From Streptomyces sp. SPB162 (GTDB taxonomy: Bacteria; Actinomycetota; Actinomycetes; Streptomycetales; Streptomycetaceae), in the NCBI RefSeq assembly GCF_029504575.1, contig NZ_JAQFII010000001.1, forward strand, positions 892,501 through 956,500: DNA of 64,000 nucleotides, written 5' to 3'. Shown here piece after piece: positions 25,287 to 34,031 of this stretch; position 1 is the first letter of the stretch; each line of letters starts with the position of its first letter. The notes under the pieces are model-generated. The model ran no database searches and was not told the origin of the DNA. It was given only the letters and a program-made list of their open reading frames with translations. A program made the position numbers and the translations under genes.

Positions 25287-27552
25287 CCCGCTTCGGCAGC
25301 AGCGCCGCCGTCGGGGCCGGGGGGCCGGGCGGGGCGGGCGGGCCGGAGGGGCCGGACGGCTCCGCGGAGCGGGCCGCCGGGATGGTCGGCGGGGCGACCG
25401 GGCGGCCGCGGTCCGAAACCAGGACCGGAGCGGTACGGCGGCGCCGCGGCAGCGGCAGCGGGTCGCCCTCACCACCGTCGGGGCCGGGACCGGCGGCGTC
25501 GGGGGCCACGTCCGGTACCTGCACGTGCTCCCTGCTGTCGTCGCTCCGCGCGGTCTCCAGTCCCCACTGCCGGAAGGAGAGTTCGGTTCCCGCCGAGTCC
25601 ATGTCGATCTCCTCCGCCCCGAGGATCCCGCCCAGGCGGGTCGCTCCGGTGTCCTCACCGGCTTCGGTGAGCAGCGTCGCCGGGATGAGGACGACCGCCG
25701 TGGTGCCCCCGTACGGCGACAGGCGCAGGGAGACCCGGATGCCGTGCCGCTGGGCGAGCCGGCTGACGACGAAGAGGCCGAGCCGGTCGGTGTCGGACAG
25801 CTCGAACTCGGGGGTCTCGGCGAGGCGCAGGTTCGCCTCCAGCAGCGCGTCCGGGGTGAGGCCGAGACCGCGGTCGTCGATCTCCAGGACGAAGCCGTTG
25901 GCGACGTGCTCGCCGTGCACCCGGACCGCGGTGTGCGGAGGCGAGAAGACGGCGGCGTTCTCGATGAGTTCGGCGACCAGGTGCGTCACGTCGGCGACGG
26001 CCGAGCCGGCCACCGCCAGTCGGGGCAGTCGGCGGACCTCGATGCGCTCGTAGTCCTCGACCTCGGCGACCGCCGCGCGCACCACGTCCATGAGCTGGAT
26101 GGGCTTGCGCCACTGCCGGGAGGGCGCGGCGCCGGAGAGGATCACCAGGCCCTCGGCGTGCCGCCGCATGCGGGTCGTCATGTGGTCGAGCCGGAAGAGG
26201 TCGGCGAGTTCCTCGGTGTCCTCGGTGCGCCGCTCCATCGCGTCCAGCAGGGTGAGCTGGCGGTGCAGCAGGACCTGGCTGCGGCGGGCGAGGTTGACGA
26301 AGACGTCGGAGACGCCGCGCCGCATGTCGGACTGGCGGACGGCTGCCTCGACGGCGGCGCGCTGCAGGGTGTTGAGGGCCTTGCCCACCTGCCCGACCTC
26401 GTCGTCGCTGTACTCCAGCCGCGGCACCTCGGTCTCGACGTCGACCTTCTCGCCGGCCGCGAGGCGGCGCATGACGCGGGGCAGCCGGGTGCCGGAGACC
26501 TCCTGGGCCTCCTTGCGCAGCCCGGACAGGTCGCGGATCAGGCTGCGGCCGATGCGCACCGAGACGAAGAGCGAGGCGATGACGGCGAGCAGGCCGGCAC
26601 CGCCCGCGATCGCCGCCATGATCAGCAGCTTGAGGGCGTAGGGCTCGGCACGCTTCTTGTGCAGGTCGCCCGCCTGGGTGTTCAGCCGGTCGAGCTCGCC
26701 CAGCGCGGTGGTCGCGGTGTCGAGCCAGGAAGCCTGGTCGGCGGCCCGCGGCGCCGCGGCGGCGCCCGCGGCCATGACGGAGTCCTCCGCGGCGAGCAGC
26801 GCCTTGCCGTTGGCGCCCCGCCAGAACTCCTCGTAGAGCGACCGTTCGTTCTCGGGTAGGAGCTTGACGTTGTCCTCGAAGTAGTCCCGCTGCTCGGCGA
26901 CGGCGAACGTGAAGGAGCGCATCTCCTGCGGGCTCATCCGGCCGGTGGTGATCGTCGCGGCCATCAGGGCGTCCTCGCGGCTGATCGCTTCGCGGGCCCG
27001 GGTGATGATGATGAGGGCGCGGCCCTGCTTGTCGATCTCCACGTTGTTCAGCGGGTTGAGCGCGTCGAGGAAGTCGTAGCAGGGGTCGACCATCTCGTTG
27101 TAGGCGTCGAGTGCCTCGTTGCGCGTGATCGTCTGGCCGTCGACCCGGGCGCGCAGTGCGCTGAGGTCCTCGAACCCGCGTGTCACCGCGTCCAGTCGGA
27201 GCTTGGCGTCGCCGCTGAGGTCGTCCCTGACGTCCGCGTCGGACGCGTTGGCGCGCAACTTGGCGAAAACCTGGTCGGTGGCCTGTTCCTGCTTGGCCAG
27301 CCCGGCCTTGAAGTCCGACCGGCGGGGATCGGCCAGATACAGGATGGCGGCGCGCCGCTCCTGTTGCAGGGCCTGGACCGCGTCCTCGGTCGGGTAGCCG
27401 ACGTTGTTGACGACGCGCTCGATGTCCAGCAGACCCCAGACCTCGCGGCCGGTGAGCGTGGCGGCGAACGCCCAGATGGCCGTGAGCGACACCAGCGGGA
27501 TCAGCAGCAGCGCCACGATCTTCCGGCGGATCGTCGTACCGCGAAAGCGCAT
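25035..27552 (-). CDS. cvnA: conservon sensor-kinase-like protein CvnA (one-base frameshift)
   Basis: Membrane sensor of the conservon. Order: TM helix about 11-33, large extracellular nitrate-sensor-like helical region, second TM about 330-350 (LLIMAAIAGGAGLLAVIASLFV), HAMP-like stretch, then a histidine-kinase-like region with an N-box (LVAELIENAAVFSPP) and G-boxes (EIDDRGLGL, GLFVVSRLAQRHGI), and a long Pro-rich tail. ATG at 27552 with GGGGAGG. Reading straight, the frame ends at 25126 with an unnatural Arg/Ala-rich tail. Removing one base near 25283-25286 restores the family segment RQANLAPQLRVES and a stop at 25035 that couples to cvnB. Confidence 0.85.
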
Positions 27553-27672
27553 GGCCTCCCCAACGTCAGCCCCGTTCGGGGGGTGTTCGATCGCATGGAA
27601 TCTGCGCGAGCCTACTACTGCCTCACAGGTATCTCGAAAGCCAGTCCGGTGGCTGGAGTGCGTCGGCCAGAT

Positions 27673-27701
27673 TTGACGATGGCTCGTTTTCGGGTTTAAT
27701 C
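27673..27701 (+). promoter_or_regulatory. putative promoter of the small membrane protein gene
   Basis: TTGACG (27673-27678), 17-bp spacer, TTAATC (27696-27701), about 90 nt upstream of the gene start. Good -35, fair -10. The 237-bp spacer also contains the divergent cvnA promoter, not clearly seen. Confidence 0.4.
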
Positions 27702-27789
27702 CGGGCAACACGGATGACACCGAGGTTCGGGTCACCCCGGTTCGGGCGCGATGCACCTTTGTGCTACGTGGCTGGAAAGGTACTGCGGA

Positions 27790-28215
27790 ATGTCGAGGTC
27801 GATTCGGGGGCAGTCACCTTCTATGGACACAGAACCCCTTTCCCTGTGGGTCGAAGATCCCGTCGGGACCCCGCGGATGGCTGATCCGGTCCGGGCCGCC
27901 GCCGTCCGTGCCTCGCTGATCGCGTCCTTGACGCTGATCGAAGCGGTGATCACCACGCTGCTGACCTTCGGCGGCTCCTGGCTCTCCGCGCCGGCCATGA
28001 TCTTCACCGTGGTCAGCGTGATCGTGGCGACCTGGGCCGTGTTGGACGTGTGGGTGACCCGGCAGGTGTGGAACCAGCGCAACGGCGTGGTCTCCAGCCC
28101 GAGCAGCGCCGCGCGTGCTCTGCGCCGGGAACGGCGCAGAGCACGGCGCCGGGAGCGGACCGCGGCGAGGCCGAAGCCGCGCGGGCACATACCGCAGTCG
28201 CTGTCGCGGGCCTGA
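27790..28215 (+). CDS. small membrane protein of unknown function
   Basis: 141 aa with two hydrophobic helices (about 51-70, ASLIASLTLIEAVITTLLTF, and about 78-98, MIFTVVSVIVATWAVLDVWV). A strongly basic C-terminal tail (RALRRERRRARRRER) will lie in the cytoplasm. No family recognised. ATG at 27790 chosen because GGAAAGG lies 10 nt upstream; a second in-frame ATG at 27823 is possible. Divergent from cvnA and convergent with the SMC gene, 7 nt apart. Codon use looks native. Confidence 0.65.
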   Translation: MSRSIRGQSPSMDTEPLSLWVEDPVGTPRMADPVRAAAVRASLIASLTLIEAVITTLLTFGGSWLSAPAMIFTVVSVIVATWAVLDVWVTRQVWNQRNGVVSSPSSAARALRRERRRARRRERTAARPKPRGHIPQSLSRA

Positions 28216-28222
28216 AGCACGG

Positions 28223-31200
28223 CTACCGGGGCTGCGGCTCCGGTCGCGCCTCCTGCTGCGGGCGCGGCTCCTGCTGCGGGCGCGGCTGCTCCGGCGGGCG
28301 GCGGAACATCCGGGTGGCGGTGATCTCCCCGTGCACCGTCTCACTGCCGGTGTCCTGGACGGGCAGACCGGGCCGCAGGTGCTCCTCGACGGTGATGTAC
28401 TTCAGTCCGGCGCGCAGGTCCGCGTCATTGCGCAACCGGACGACCAGCGGGAACTCGGCGAGCGCCGTGGTGTCGAACAGGCCGGTGGTGTAGATCAGCT
28501 GGACGCCCAGCGCGTCGGCGACCGCCCGCTGCAGCTCCAGCAGATACGTCGCGTTGGCGCGCCCGATGGGGTTGTCCAGGAAGAGCGTGCCCGCGTGCCG
28601 GTGCCGGTCGCGCCCTCGGTCGTTGCTGCGCAGCGCCGCCATCGTGCAGTACAGCGCGATCGCCGCGGTGAGCAGCTGGCCGCCGGAGAACACGTCGCCC
28701 ATCTGACCCACCGGGACGCGCTCGGCGCGCAGCACGGCGTCCGGCTTGAGGATCTCCACCGCGATCCCCTTCGGCCGGAGCGCCGCCGCGACGCCGCGCA
28801 GCAGCAGGGACATCCCGTCGCGCCGCAGGTCGGAGTTCTTACGGACGGCGGAGCTCGTCGCCTCGTCGATGACCTCGCCGAGGCGCTCGGTGAGCGCCGC
28901 GTGGTCCGGGTCCTCGAAGCGGATGCGCAGGAACTCCTGCCCCGACCAGTCGCCCAGCCCCTCGGGGAGGCGGGAGAGCCGCTGGGCGGAGCGCAGCGTG
29001 GCGAGCGAGGACTCGACGAGGCCGCGCAGCCGGTCCACGATGCTGTCGCGGTTGCGCTCCAACTGCTCCATCTCGTCGGTCAGCACGCGCAGCCGCGGTG
29101 CGAACGCCACCGCCCAGGCCGCCGCGTGCTCGGGCAGTCCGGCCGCCGGCAGTTCCCGGATCTGCTGCCTGGCCGGGGTCCTGACCTGCTCGAACCGGGC
29201 GGCGTTGGCGTGCCGCACCAGGATGTCGGACGCCTCGCGCAGCTGCGACTCGGCCGCCGAGAGGTCGGTGGCGCAGGCGCGCAGGCTCCGGCGGACCTCG
29301 GCGGAGACCGTACGCGCCTCCTCCAGGGTGCCCGCGTAGGGCTCGGGCTCCGCCTCGGCCTCCTCGTGGGCCGCCGACCCGTCCCTGAGCAGATCACGCA
29401 GCAGCGCGGCCAGTTCGTCGAAGCCGCCCGCCGCGTCCTCCGCGGCCCGGTGCGAGCGCACCAGGTCCACGTGCGCGCCCCGGGCCTCGTCCAGCGCCTC
29501 GGTGCGCGCGGCGAGTTCGCCGTTGGCGCCGCGCAGCAGTTCCTGGGCGTGCCCGGCGTCGCGCGGCAGCAGTTCGGCGGGCAGTTCGGTGTGCGACTCC
29601 CCCGCGGCGGGGGCGAGCCGCTCGGCCTCGCCGCGCAGCCGGCCCAGCTGCTCGCTGGCCGCCGAGGCGCGGGCCTCGATGGTCTGGACGAGCTGCTCGG
29701 CGCGGGCCGCGGCGGCCTGCCGGGACGGGCCGTCGGCGCCGTCGGACCCCTCCAGGAGCTGGGCGGCGCGAGTGCGGACCTTGTTGCTCAGCCGGTCCAG
29801 TTCGGTGAGGGCCGAGCTCTCGGTGCTCTCCGCCCGGGCCTGTTCGGCGCGCAGGTCCGCGCCGACGCCGACCTGTTCGTACAGCTGTGAGGCCGCGCGG
29901 TAGGCCTCGCGCAGCGCGGGCAGTGATTCGCCGGAGGGCGGCGCCGCGTCCCGCGCGGGCTCGTCGGGCGCGCCCGCGATCTCGGACCGCTCGGCGCGCA
30001 GCACCCGGGCGGTGCGGCGGGCGTCGTCGGCGCCGCGCTGGGCGGCCCTGCGGTCCTCGTCGGCCGCCTGGGCCAGCGCGAGGCAGGCCTCGGCGCGTGC
30101 CTCGGCCTCGGACGCGTCCTCGGTCAGCTCGCGGGCCCTGCGCTGCCAGGTGGCGCGTTCGCGCAGCCGGTGCGCGAGACCGGCCAGCAGATCCGCGCGG
30201 CGCCTGGCCTGCTGCGCCGCGTCCTGGCGCGCGTCGCGCTCGCGGGCCGCCTCGGCCGACACCTCGTCCGCTTCGGCGCGCAGGGCGCGCACCTCGGTCA
30301 GTTCCGCGCGGGCCGCGGCGGCGGCCTCCACCGCCGCCTCCACGGCGGCCGCGAGCTGCCCCAGCTGACCCTGCGGGCAGCCGGACCGCCAGGACGCGAG
30401 CCGCGCGGCCAGCGTCCGGTCGTGGCCGAGCCGGGCGGCCAGCGCGCGGATATCGGCCTCCCGGGCGCTCGCCCGGGCCCGCAGCTCCCGGCGTTCACCG
30501 TCGGCCGCCAGTTCGTCGTGCATCGCCGGGTTCGGCGGTACCAGGAACACGTCGAACCCGGGCCCGTCCGAGGGGGTCGGCGCGAGCAGGGCCGCCGCGG
30601 TGCCCACCGCCACGGTCGAGCGCGGCAGCAGCGCCGCCTGCGCCAGGACCTCACGGGCCCGGCGGTACGTCTCAGGATCGGTGACGACGACGCCGTCCAC
30701 CAGCTCCGGGCGCGCCGACAGCACCGCGGTGTGGTCCGCCGGGTCCACGGCCTGCGCGAGGTAGCGCCAGCCGGGCAGCGCCGGGATGCCGTGCTCGCCC
30801 AGGTACTCCACGGTGGCCAGCACGTCGGGGCCCGGCGGCAGCAGGCCGCCGTCGCCGAGCGCCGCGAGGATCCGCGCGTCGTCGGCGGCCGAGGTCCGCA
30901 GGTCGAACAGCTGCCGTTCGGCCGCCGCGACGGTGCCGTCCAGCAGCTCGCGCAACGGTTCGGCGAACGCGTCCAGCTCCAGGGCGCCCAGCGGCCCGGC
31001 GTCGGGCCGGCGCGGTGCGGCGGAGCCGCCCTCGGGCCGCTGCGGGGCGCCTGGGGAGGACGCCGGGCCGCGCGGACCCGGGATGGCGTCCCGGGTGACG
31101 GACTCGGCCGCCGGCAGGCTCAGCAGTTCCGACAGCCGCGGTTCGGCGGCGAGGGCCTCGGCGACGCGGAAGTCGGCGGAGTGGGCGGCCTCGGCGGCCG

Positions 31201-32953
31201 CCAGGGCGTCCGCGGCGCGGGCGGCGGCCAGCTCCACCCGGGACTCGGCCGCGGCGGCATCCCGGGCGTGCTCCGCGGCCTGGCGGGCGGTCTCCCGGGC
31301 GGTCTCGGCGATCGCGGCCGCGGCGCGCTCGGCGTCGGAGGCCTCCAGGGCGGCACGGGCCGGGTCGGCGTCCGGGGCGGAGTCGTCGAGCCAGCCGGCG
31401 CTGACCGCCTCGGCCGTCTCCTGCGCCACCTCGGCGAGTCGCTGACCGAGGTGTCCCGCCTCGCTGCGGGACCGCTGCGCCTCGGTGGCCGCGGCGGTGG
31501 CGTCCCGGTGGGCGGCCACGGACTGCTCCTGGAGCGCCGCGGAGCGCTCCTCCTCCCGGTCCGCCTGCCGGTCGGCGCCGTCCGCCGCCGCATGCAGCGC
31601 GCGGACCAGGTCACCGGCGGCCAGCGTGCGGGCGGCCAGCGCGGGGGCCGCGTCGCGCTCGGCCTCCTGGATGGCCGCGCTGACCCGCGCCAGCCGGTCG
31701 CCGGCCGCGCGGTGCCGCAGCACCGTCTCGGCCGCCTGCCAGGCGGCGTGCAGGGTGCGGGCCTCGTTCAGTTCGCGGCGCAGGCCCGTCGCGCCCTTGT
31801 CGGACGCGGCGAGTGCCAGCGAGGCGTGCCGGTAGGCGAGTTCCGCGGCGACCAGCGCGCTGCGGCCGCGGGCCCGCTCGGCGTCCGTGACGTCCCGCGC
31901 GGCCCGCTCGGTGTTCTGCGCGAGCTCCTCGCCGCGGCCGCGCTCCTCACGGGCGCGCGCCGACAGCCGGCGCGCCAGGGCGCGGGTGCGGCGCTCGGAC
32001 TGGGTGTGGATGCCGCGCGCCAGCTCGCGGGCACTGGCGTGCTCGACGATCCGCTCCAGCAGCTCCAGCGAGCCGGCGGTGAAGTCGCGTTCCGCGGTGA
32101 GTTCCGCGCGGCGGCCGAGCTTGCCCGCGAAGCTGTGGACCAGGTCCGCGAGACCGTCGGTGTCGCGGGTGTCGGTGACGGCGCGCAGCAGCAGGTCGGC
32201 GAAGTCGGAGTCGTGCCGGACGGCGAAGAGCCCGGCCGCCTCGCCCTCGTCGGCGTTCATCTCCCGCTGGTAGCGGAAGAGCTCCGGGTCCAGGCCCAGC
32301 TCGCCCAGGTGCTCGTTCCACCGATCGTGGATCTCCTCCCAGGCCACTTCCAGGTGCGGGTAGAACTTGCCGGCCTCGGTGAGGGCGTCGCGGAAGCCCT
32401 TCATGGTGCGGCGGCGGCCCGTCGCGCCCGAGGCGCCCTCGGCGGGCGGCCGGACGGCGGTCGACTCGGCGACCGGCAGCGAGTCCAGGCTGAGCCCGGG
32501 GCCGGGGCGGAAGGAGTACCAGGCCTCGGCGAACTTGCGCGGGTCGGACGACACCTGGCGGCCGCGCCACTCACTGACCTTGCCGACGACGACCAGCTCG
32601 CCGGTGACGGTGTGCTGCCACTCCAGCGCCACATGGCCGCAGTCGTCGGCCAGCAGGAACTTGCGCAGCACGCCCGAGCTGGCCCCGCCGAGGGTGTTGC
32701 GGTGGCCGGGCAGCATCACCGAGAAGATCAGCTTGAGCAGGACGGACTTGCCGCCGCCGTTCTCCAGGAACAGGACGCCCGCGGGGGCGGGACGGCGCAG
32801 CGGGCCGGTCGGCTCGTCCTGGAAGAACTCGGCCTGGGCGGGCGCGGGCTGCGGCACGGGCGCGCCGACCCCCCGCAGGTCCAGGACGGTGTCTGCGTAC
32901 CGGGCACCGGCGGGGCCGATGGAGTACAGGCGGAGCCGGGACAGCTCGTACAT
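28223..32953 (-). CDS. large SMC/condensin-like coiled-coil ATPase
   Basis: 1,576-aa protein with split ABC ATPase head and very long coiled coils, like MukB/JetC-type SMC proteins. Walker A is ENGGGKS at 64-70. The ABC signature VFSGGQLLTAA lies near 1421 and Walker B LFLDNP near 1457. Between them are hundreds of Ala/Glu/Arg-rich heptad residues with a central break near 600-760 that may be a hinge or globular insert. The C-terminus has a Pro/Gln/Arg-rich tail. Last gene of a three-gene operon with two presumed accessory subunits, 51 nt after the middle gene. Likely acts on DNA topology or plasmid/phage defence; no JetD-type nuclease lies beside it. Specific family not identified. Confidence 0.85.
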   Translation of the reverse strand: MYELSRLRLYSIGPAGARYADTVLDLRGVGAPVPQPAPAQAEFFQDEPTGPLRRPAPAGVLFLENGGGKSVLLKLIFSVMLPGHRNTLGGASSGVLRKFLLADDCGHVALEWQHTVTGELVVVGKVSEWRGRQVSSDPRKFAEAWYSFRPGPGLSLDSLPVAESTAVRPPAEGASGATGRRRTMKGFRDALTEAGKFYPHLEVAWEEIHDRWNEHLGELGLDPELFRYQREMNADEGEAAGLFAVRHDSDFADLLLRAVTDTRDTDGLADLVHSFAGKLGRRAELTAERDFTAGSLELLERIVEHASARELARGIHTQSERRTRALARRLSARAREERGRGEELAQNTERAARDVTDAERARGRSALVAAELAYRHASLALAASDKGATGLRRELNEARTLHAAWQAAETVLRHRAAGDRLARVSAAIQEAERDAAPALAARTLAAGDLVRALHAAADGADRQADREEERSAALQEQSVAAHRDATAAATEAQRSRSEAGHLGQRLAEVAQETAEAVSAGWLDDSAPDADPARAALEASDAERAAAAIAETARETARQAAEHARDAAAAESRVELAAARAADALAAAEAAHSADFRVAEALAAEPRLSELLSLPAAESVTRDAIPGPRGPASSPGAPQRPEGGSAAPRRPDAGPLGALELDAFAEPLRELLDGTVAAAERQLFDLRTSAADDARILAALGDGGLLPPGPDVLATVEYLGEHGIPALPGWRYLAQAVDPADHTAVLSARPELVDGVVVTDPETYRRAREVLAQAALLPRSTVAVGTAAALLAPTPSDGPGFDVFLVPPNPAMHDELAADGERRELRARASAREADIRALAARLGHDRTLAARLASWRSGCPQGQLGQLAAAVEAAVEAAAAARAELTEVRALRAEADEVSAEAARERDARQDAAQQARRRADLLAGLAHRLRERATWQRRARELTEDASEAEARAEACLALAQAADEDRRAAQRGADDARRTARVLRAERSEIAGAPDEPARDAAPPSGESLPALREAYRAASQLYEQVGVGADLRAEQARAESTESSALTELDRLSNKVRTRAAQLLEGSDGADGPSRQAAAARAEQLVQTIEARASAASEQLGRLRGEAERLAPAAGESHTELPAELLPRDAGHAQELLRGANGELAARTEALDEARGAHVDLVRSHRAAEDAAGGFDELAALLRDLLRDGSAAHEEAEAEPEPYAGTLEEARTVSAEVRRSLRACATDLSAAESQLREASDILVRHANAARFEQVRTPARQQIRELPAAGLPEHAAAWAVAFAPRLRVLTDEMEQLERNRDSIVDRLRGLVESSLATLRSAQRLSRLPEGLGDWSGQEFLRIRFEDPDHAALTERLGEVIDEATSSAVRKNSDLRRDGMSLLLRGVAAALRPKGIAVEILKPDAVLRAERVPVGQMGDVFSGGQLLTAAIALYCTMAALRSNDRGRDRHRHAGTLFLDNPIGRANATYLLELQRAVADALGVQLIYTTGLFDTTALAEFPLVVRLRNDADLRAGLKYITVEEHLRPGLPVQDTGSETVHGEITATRMFRRPPEQPRPQQEPRPQQEARPEPQPR
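28251..28286. repeat. 18-bp tandem repeat, two perfect copies
   Basis: TCCTGCTGCGGGCGCGGC occurs twice head to tail inside the 3' end of the SMC gene, encoding the repeated PRPQQE units of its Pro/Gln-rich tail. In frame (18 bp), so copy-number change would not break the gene. Confidence 0.85.
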
Positions 32954-33004
32954 GGCGGCGGACTCTCGTTCATCTGCGCGGGTGGGCGTGCGGGTGGGGG
33001 CGGC

Positions 33005-33982
33005 TCAGGAGTGGCTGTGCTGGTCTTCCCGGCTGTGCCGGCTCTCGCCGCGGGGGCTGTCGCCCCCGTGGCCGCCGCTCTCGTGGAACGGCAGGCCGGC
33101 TTCGGCGACGAGGTCCAGCTCCCCCGTGTCGTCGGGCGGCAGCAGGGTCGCAGAACCGTCGCTCACCGGGACCACGCCCAGCTCCAGGAGTTCGGCCATG
33201 GCCGCGCTGCCCGCCATGTCACGGACCTGCAGCTGGTACCGGGCGGTGGTGCGGAACGTGCCGCCCGCGTCGTCCCCGGTGCGCTGCAGGAAGCCGGAGT
33301 CGACGAGGAAGGCGACCGCCTTGCCGACGATGCCGGTGGTGGAACCGGACAGCCGCCGGGCGTCCTTGGTGGCGCCGGTGGAGGTGCGGCGCGTCCACAC
33401 CCGCCAGGCCGCTTCCAGGCCGGGGGCGTCGCTGGCCGGGTCGGTGTTCTCGCCCTGCTCCGCGGCGCGCTCCTCCAGCCGGCGGCAGGCCTGGCGGACG
33501 AACCCGTCGACGCCGTTGACGGTGATCCGGCCGATGTAGCCGTCGTCGGCGAGGTCCTCGGGGCGGGGGAACGCCATCGTCGCCGTCGCCAGGTGCGCCA
33601 GACCGTGCAGGAAGCGGTCGGCGGCGTCGGAGGCGGCCCGCCGCGAGTACTCGCCCATCCGAACCGCGAACACCGAGTCCTCGGCGGCCGCCACGGCCAT
33701 CCCGGCGCGCGGCGACACCTCCAGCACGATCAGGCCGAGCCCGGCGGCCACCGCGTCCGCGAGGCGCGCGAAGGCGGGCTCCTCGCGGTGTCTGCGGATC
33801 AGTTCCGCGTACTCCGCGTCCCTGGCGGGGAGCAGCTTGGGCTGCAGCCCGTAGGAGACCAGCCGGGCGGCGTCCGCCGCGTCGGCCGCGGTGACGGGCG
33901 ACGGGGCGCCGGAGCGCGCGGCCGGCGCGGCGTCGCCGTGGGCGGCCGGCGGCGCGGTCTCGGCGTCTCGGTACTCGGTCAC
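33005..33982 (-). CDS. putative SMC accessory subunit (MukE/JetB-like position)
   Basis: 325-aa acidic protein, no membrane segment. The middle (about 55-250) has the helix-rich, winged-helix-like look of MukE/JetB subunits, including GYIGRITVNGVDGFVRQACRRLEERA and STTGIVGKAVAFLVDSGFLQRTG. The assignment rests mainly on operon position between a large SMC ATPase and another subunit, and on size, not on a recognised signature. GTG start with GAGGAGAT upstream. Gaps of 49 and 51 nt to its neighbours indicate one operon. Confidence 0.6.
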   Translation of the reverse strand: MTEYRDAETAPPAAHGDAAPAARSGAPSPVTAADAADAARLVSYGLQPKLLPARDAEYAELIRRHREEPAFARLADAVAAGLGLIVLEVSPRAGMAVAAAEDSVFAVRMGEYSRRAASDAADRFLHGLAHLATATMAFPRPEDLADDGYIGRITVNGVDGFVRQACRRLEERAAEQGENTDPASDAPGLEAAWRVWTRRTSTGATKDARRLSGSTTGIVGKAVAFLVDSGFLQRTGDDAGGTFRTTARYQLQVRDMAGSAAMAELLELGVVPVSDGSATLLPPDDTGELDLVAEAGLPFHESGGHGGDSPRGESRHSREDQHSHS

Positions 33983-34031
33983 GGGTGGATCTCCTCGGGG
34001 GCGCTGAGCGGTCTGGTGGGGGTGGCGGCCG

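Noticed and set aside
28223..32953. Assignment of the SMC protein to a named Wadjet or TIGR02680-type family
   Set aside because: The Walker A surroundings differ from the forms I remember and no JetD neighbour is present; left as SMC-like.
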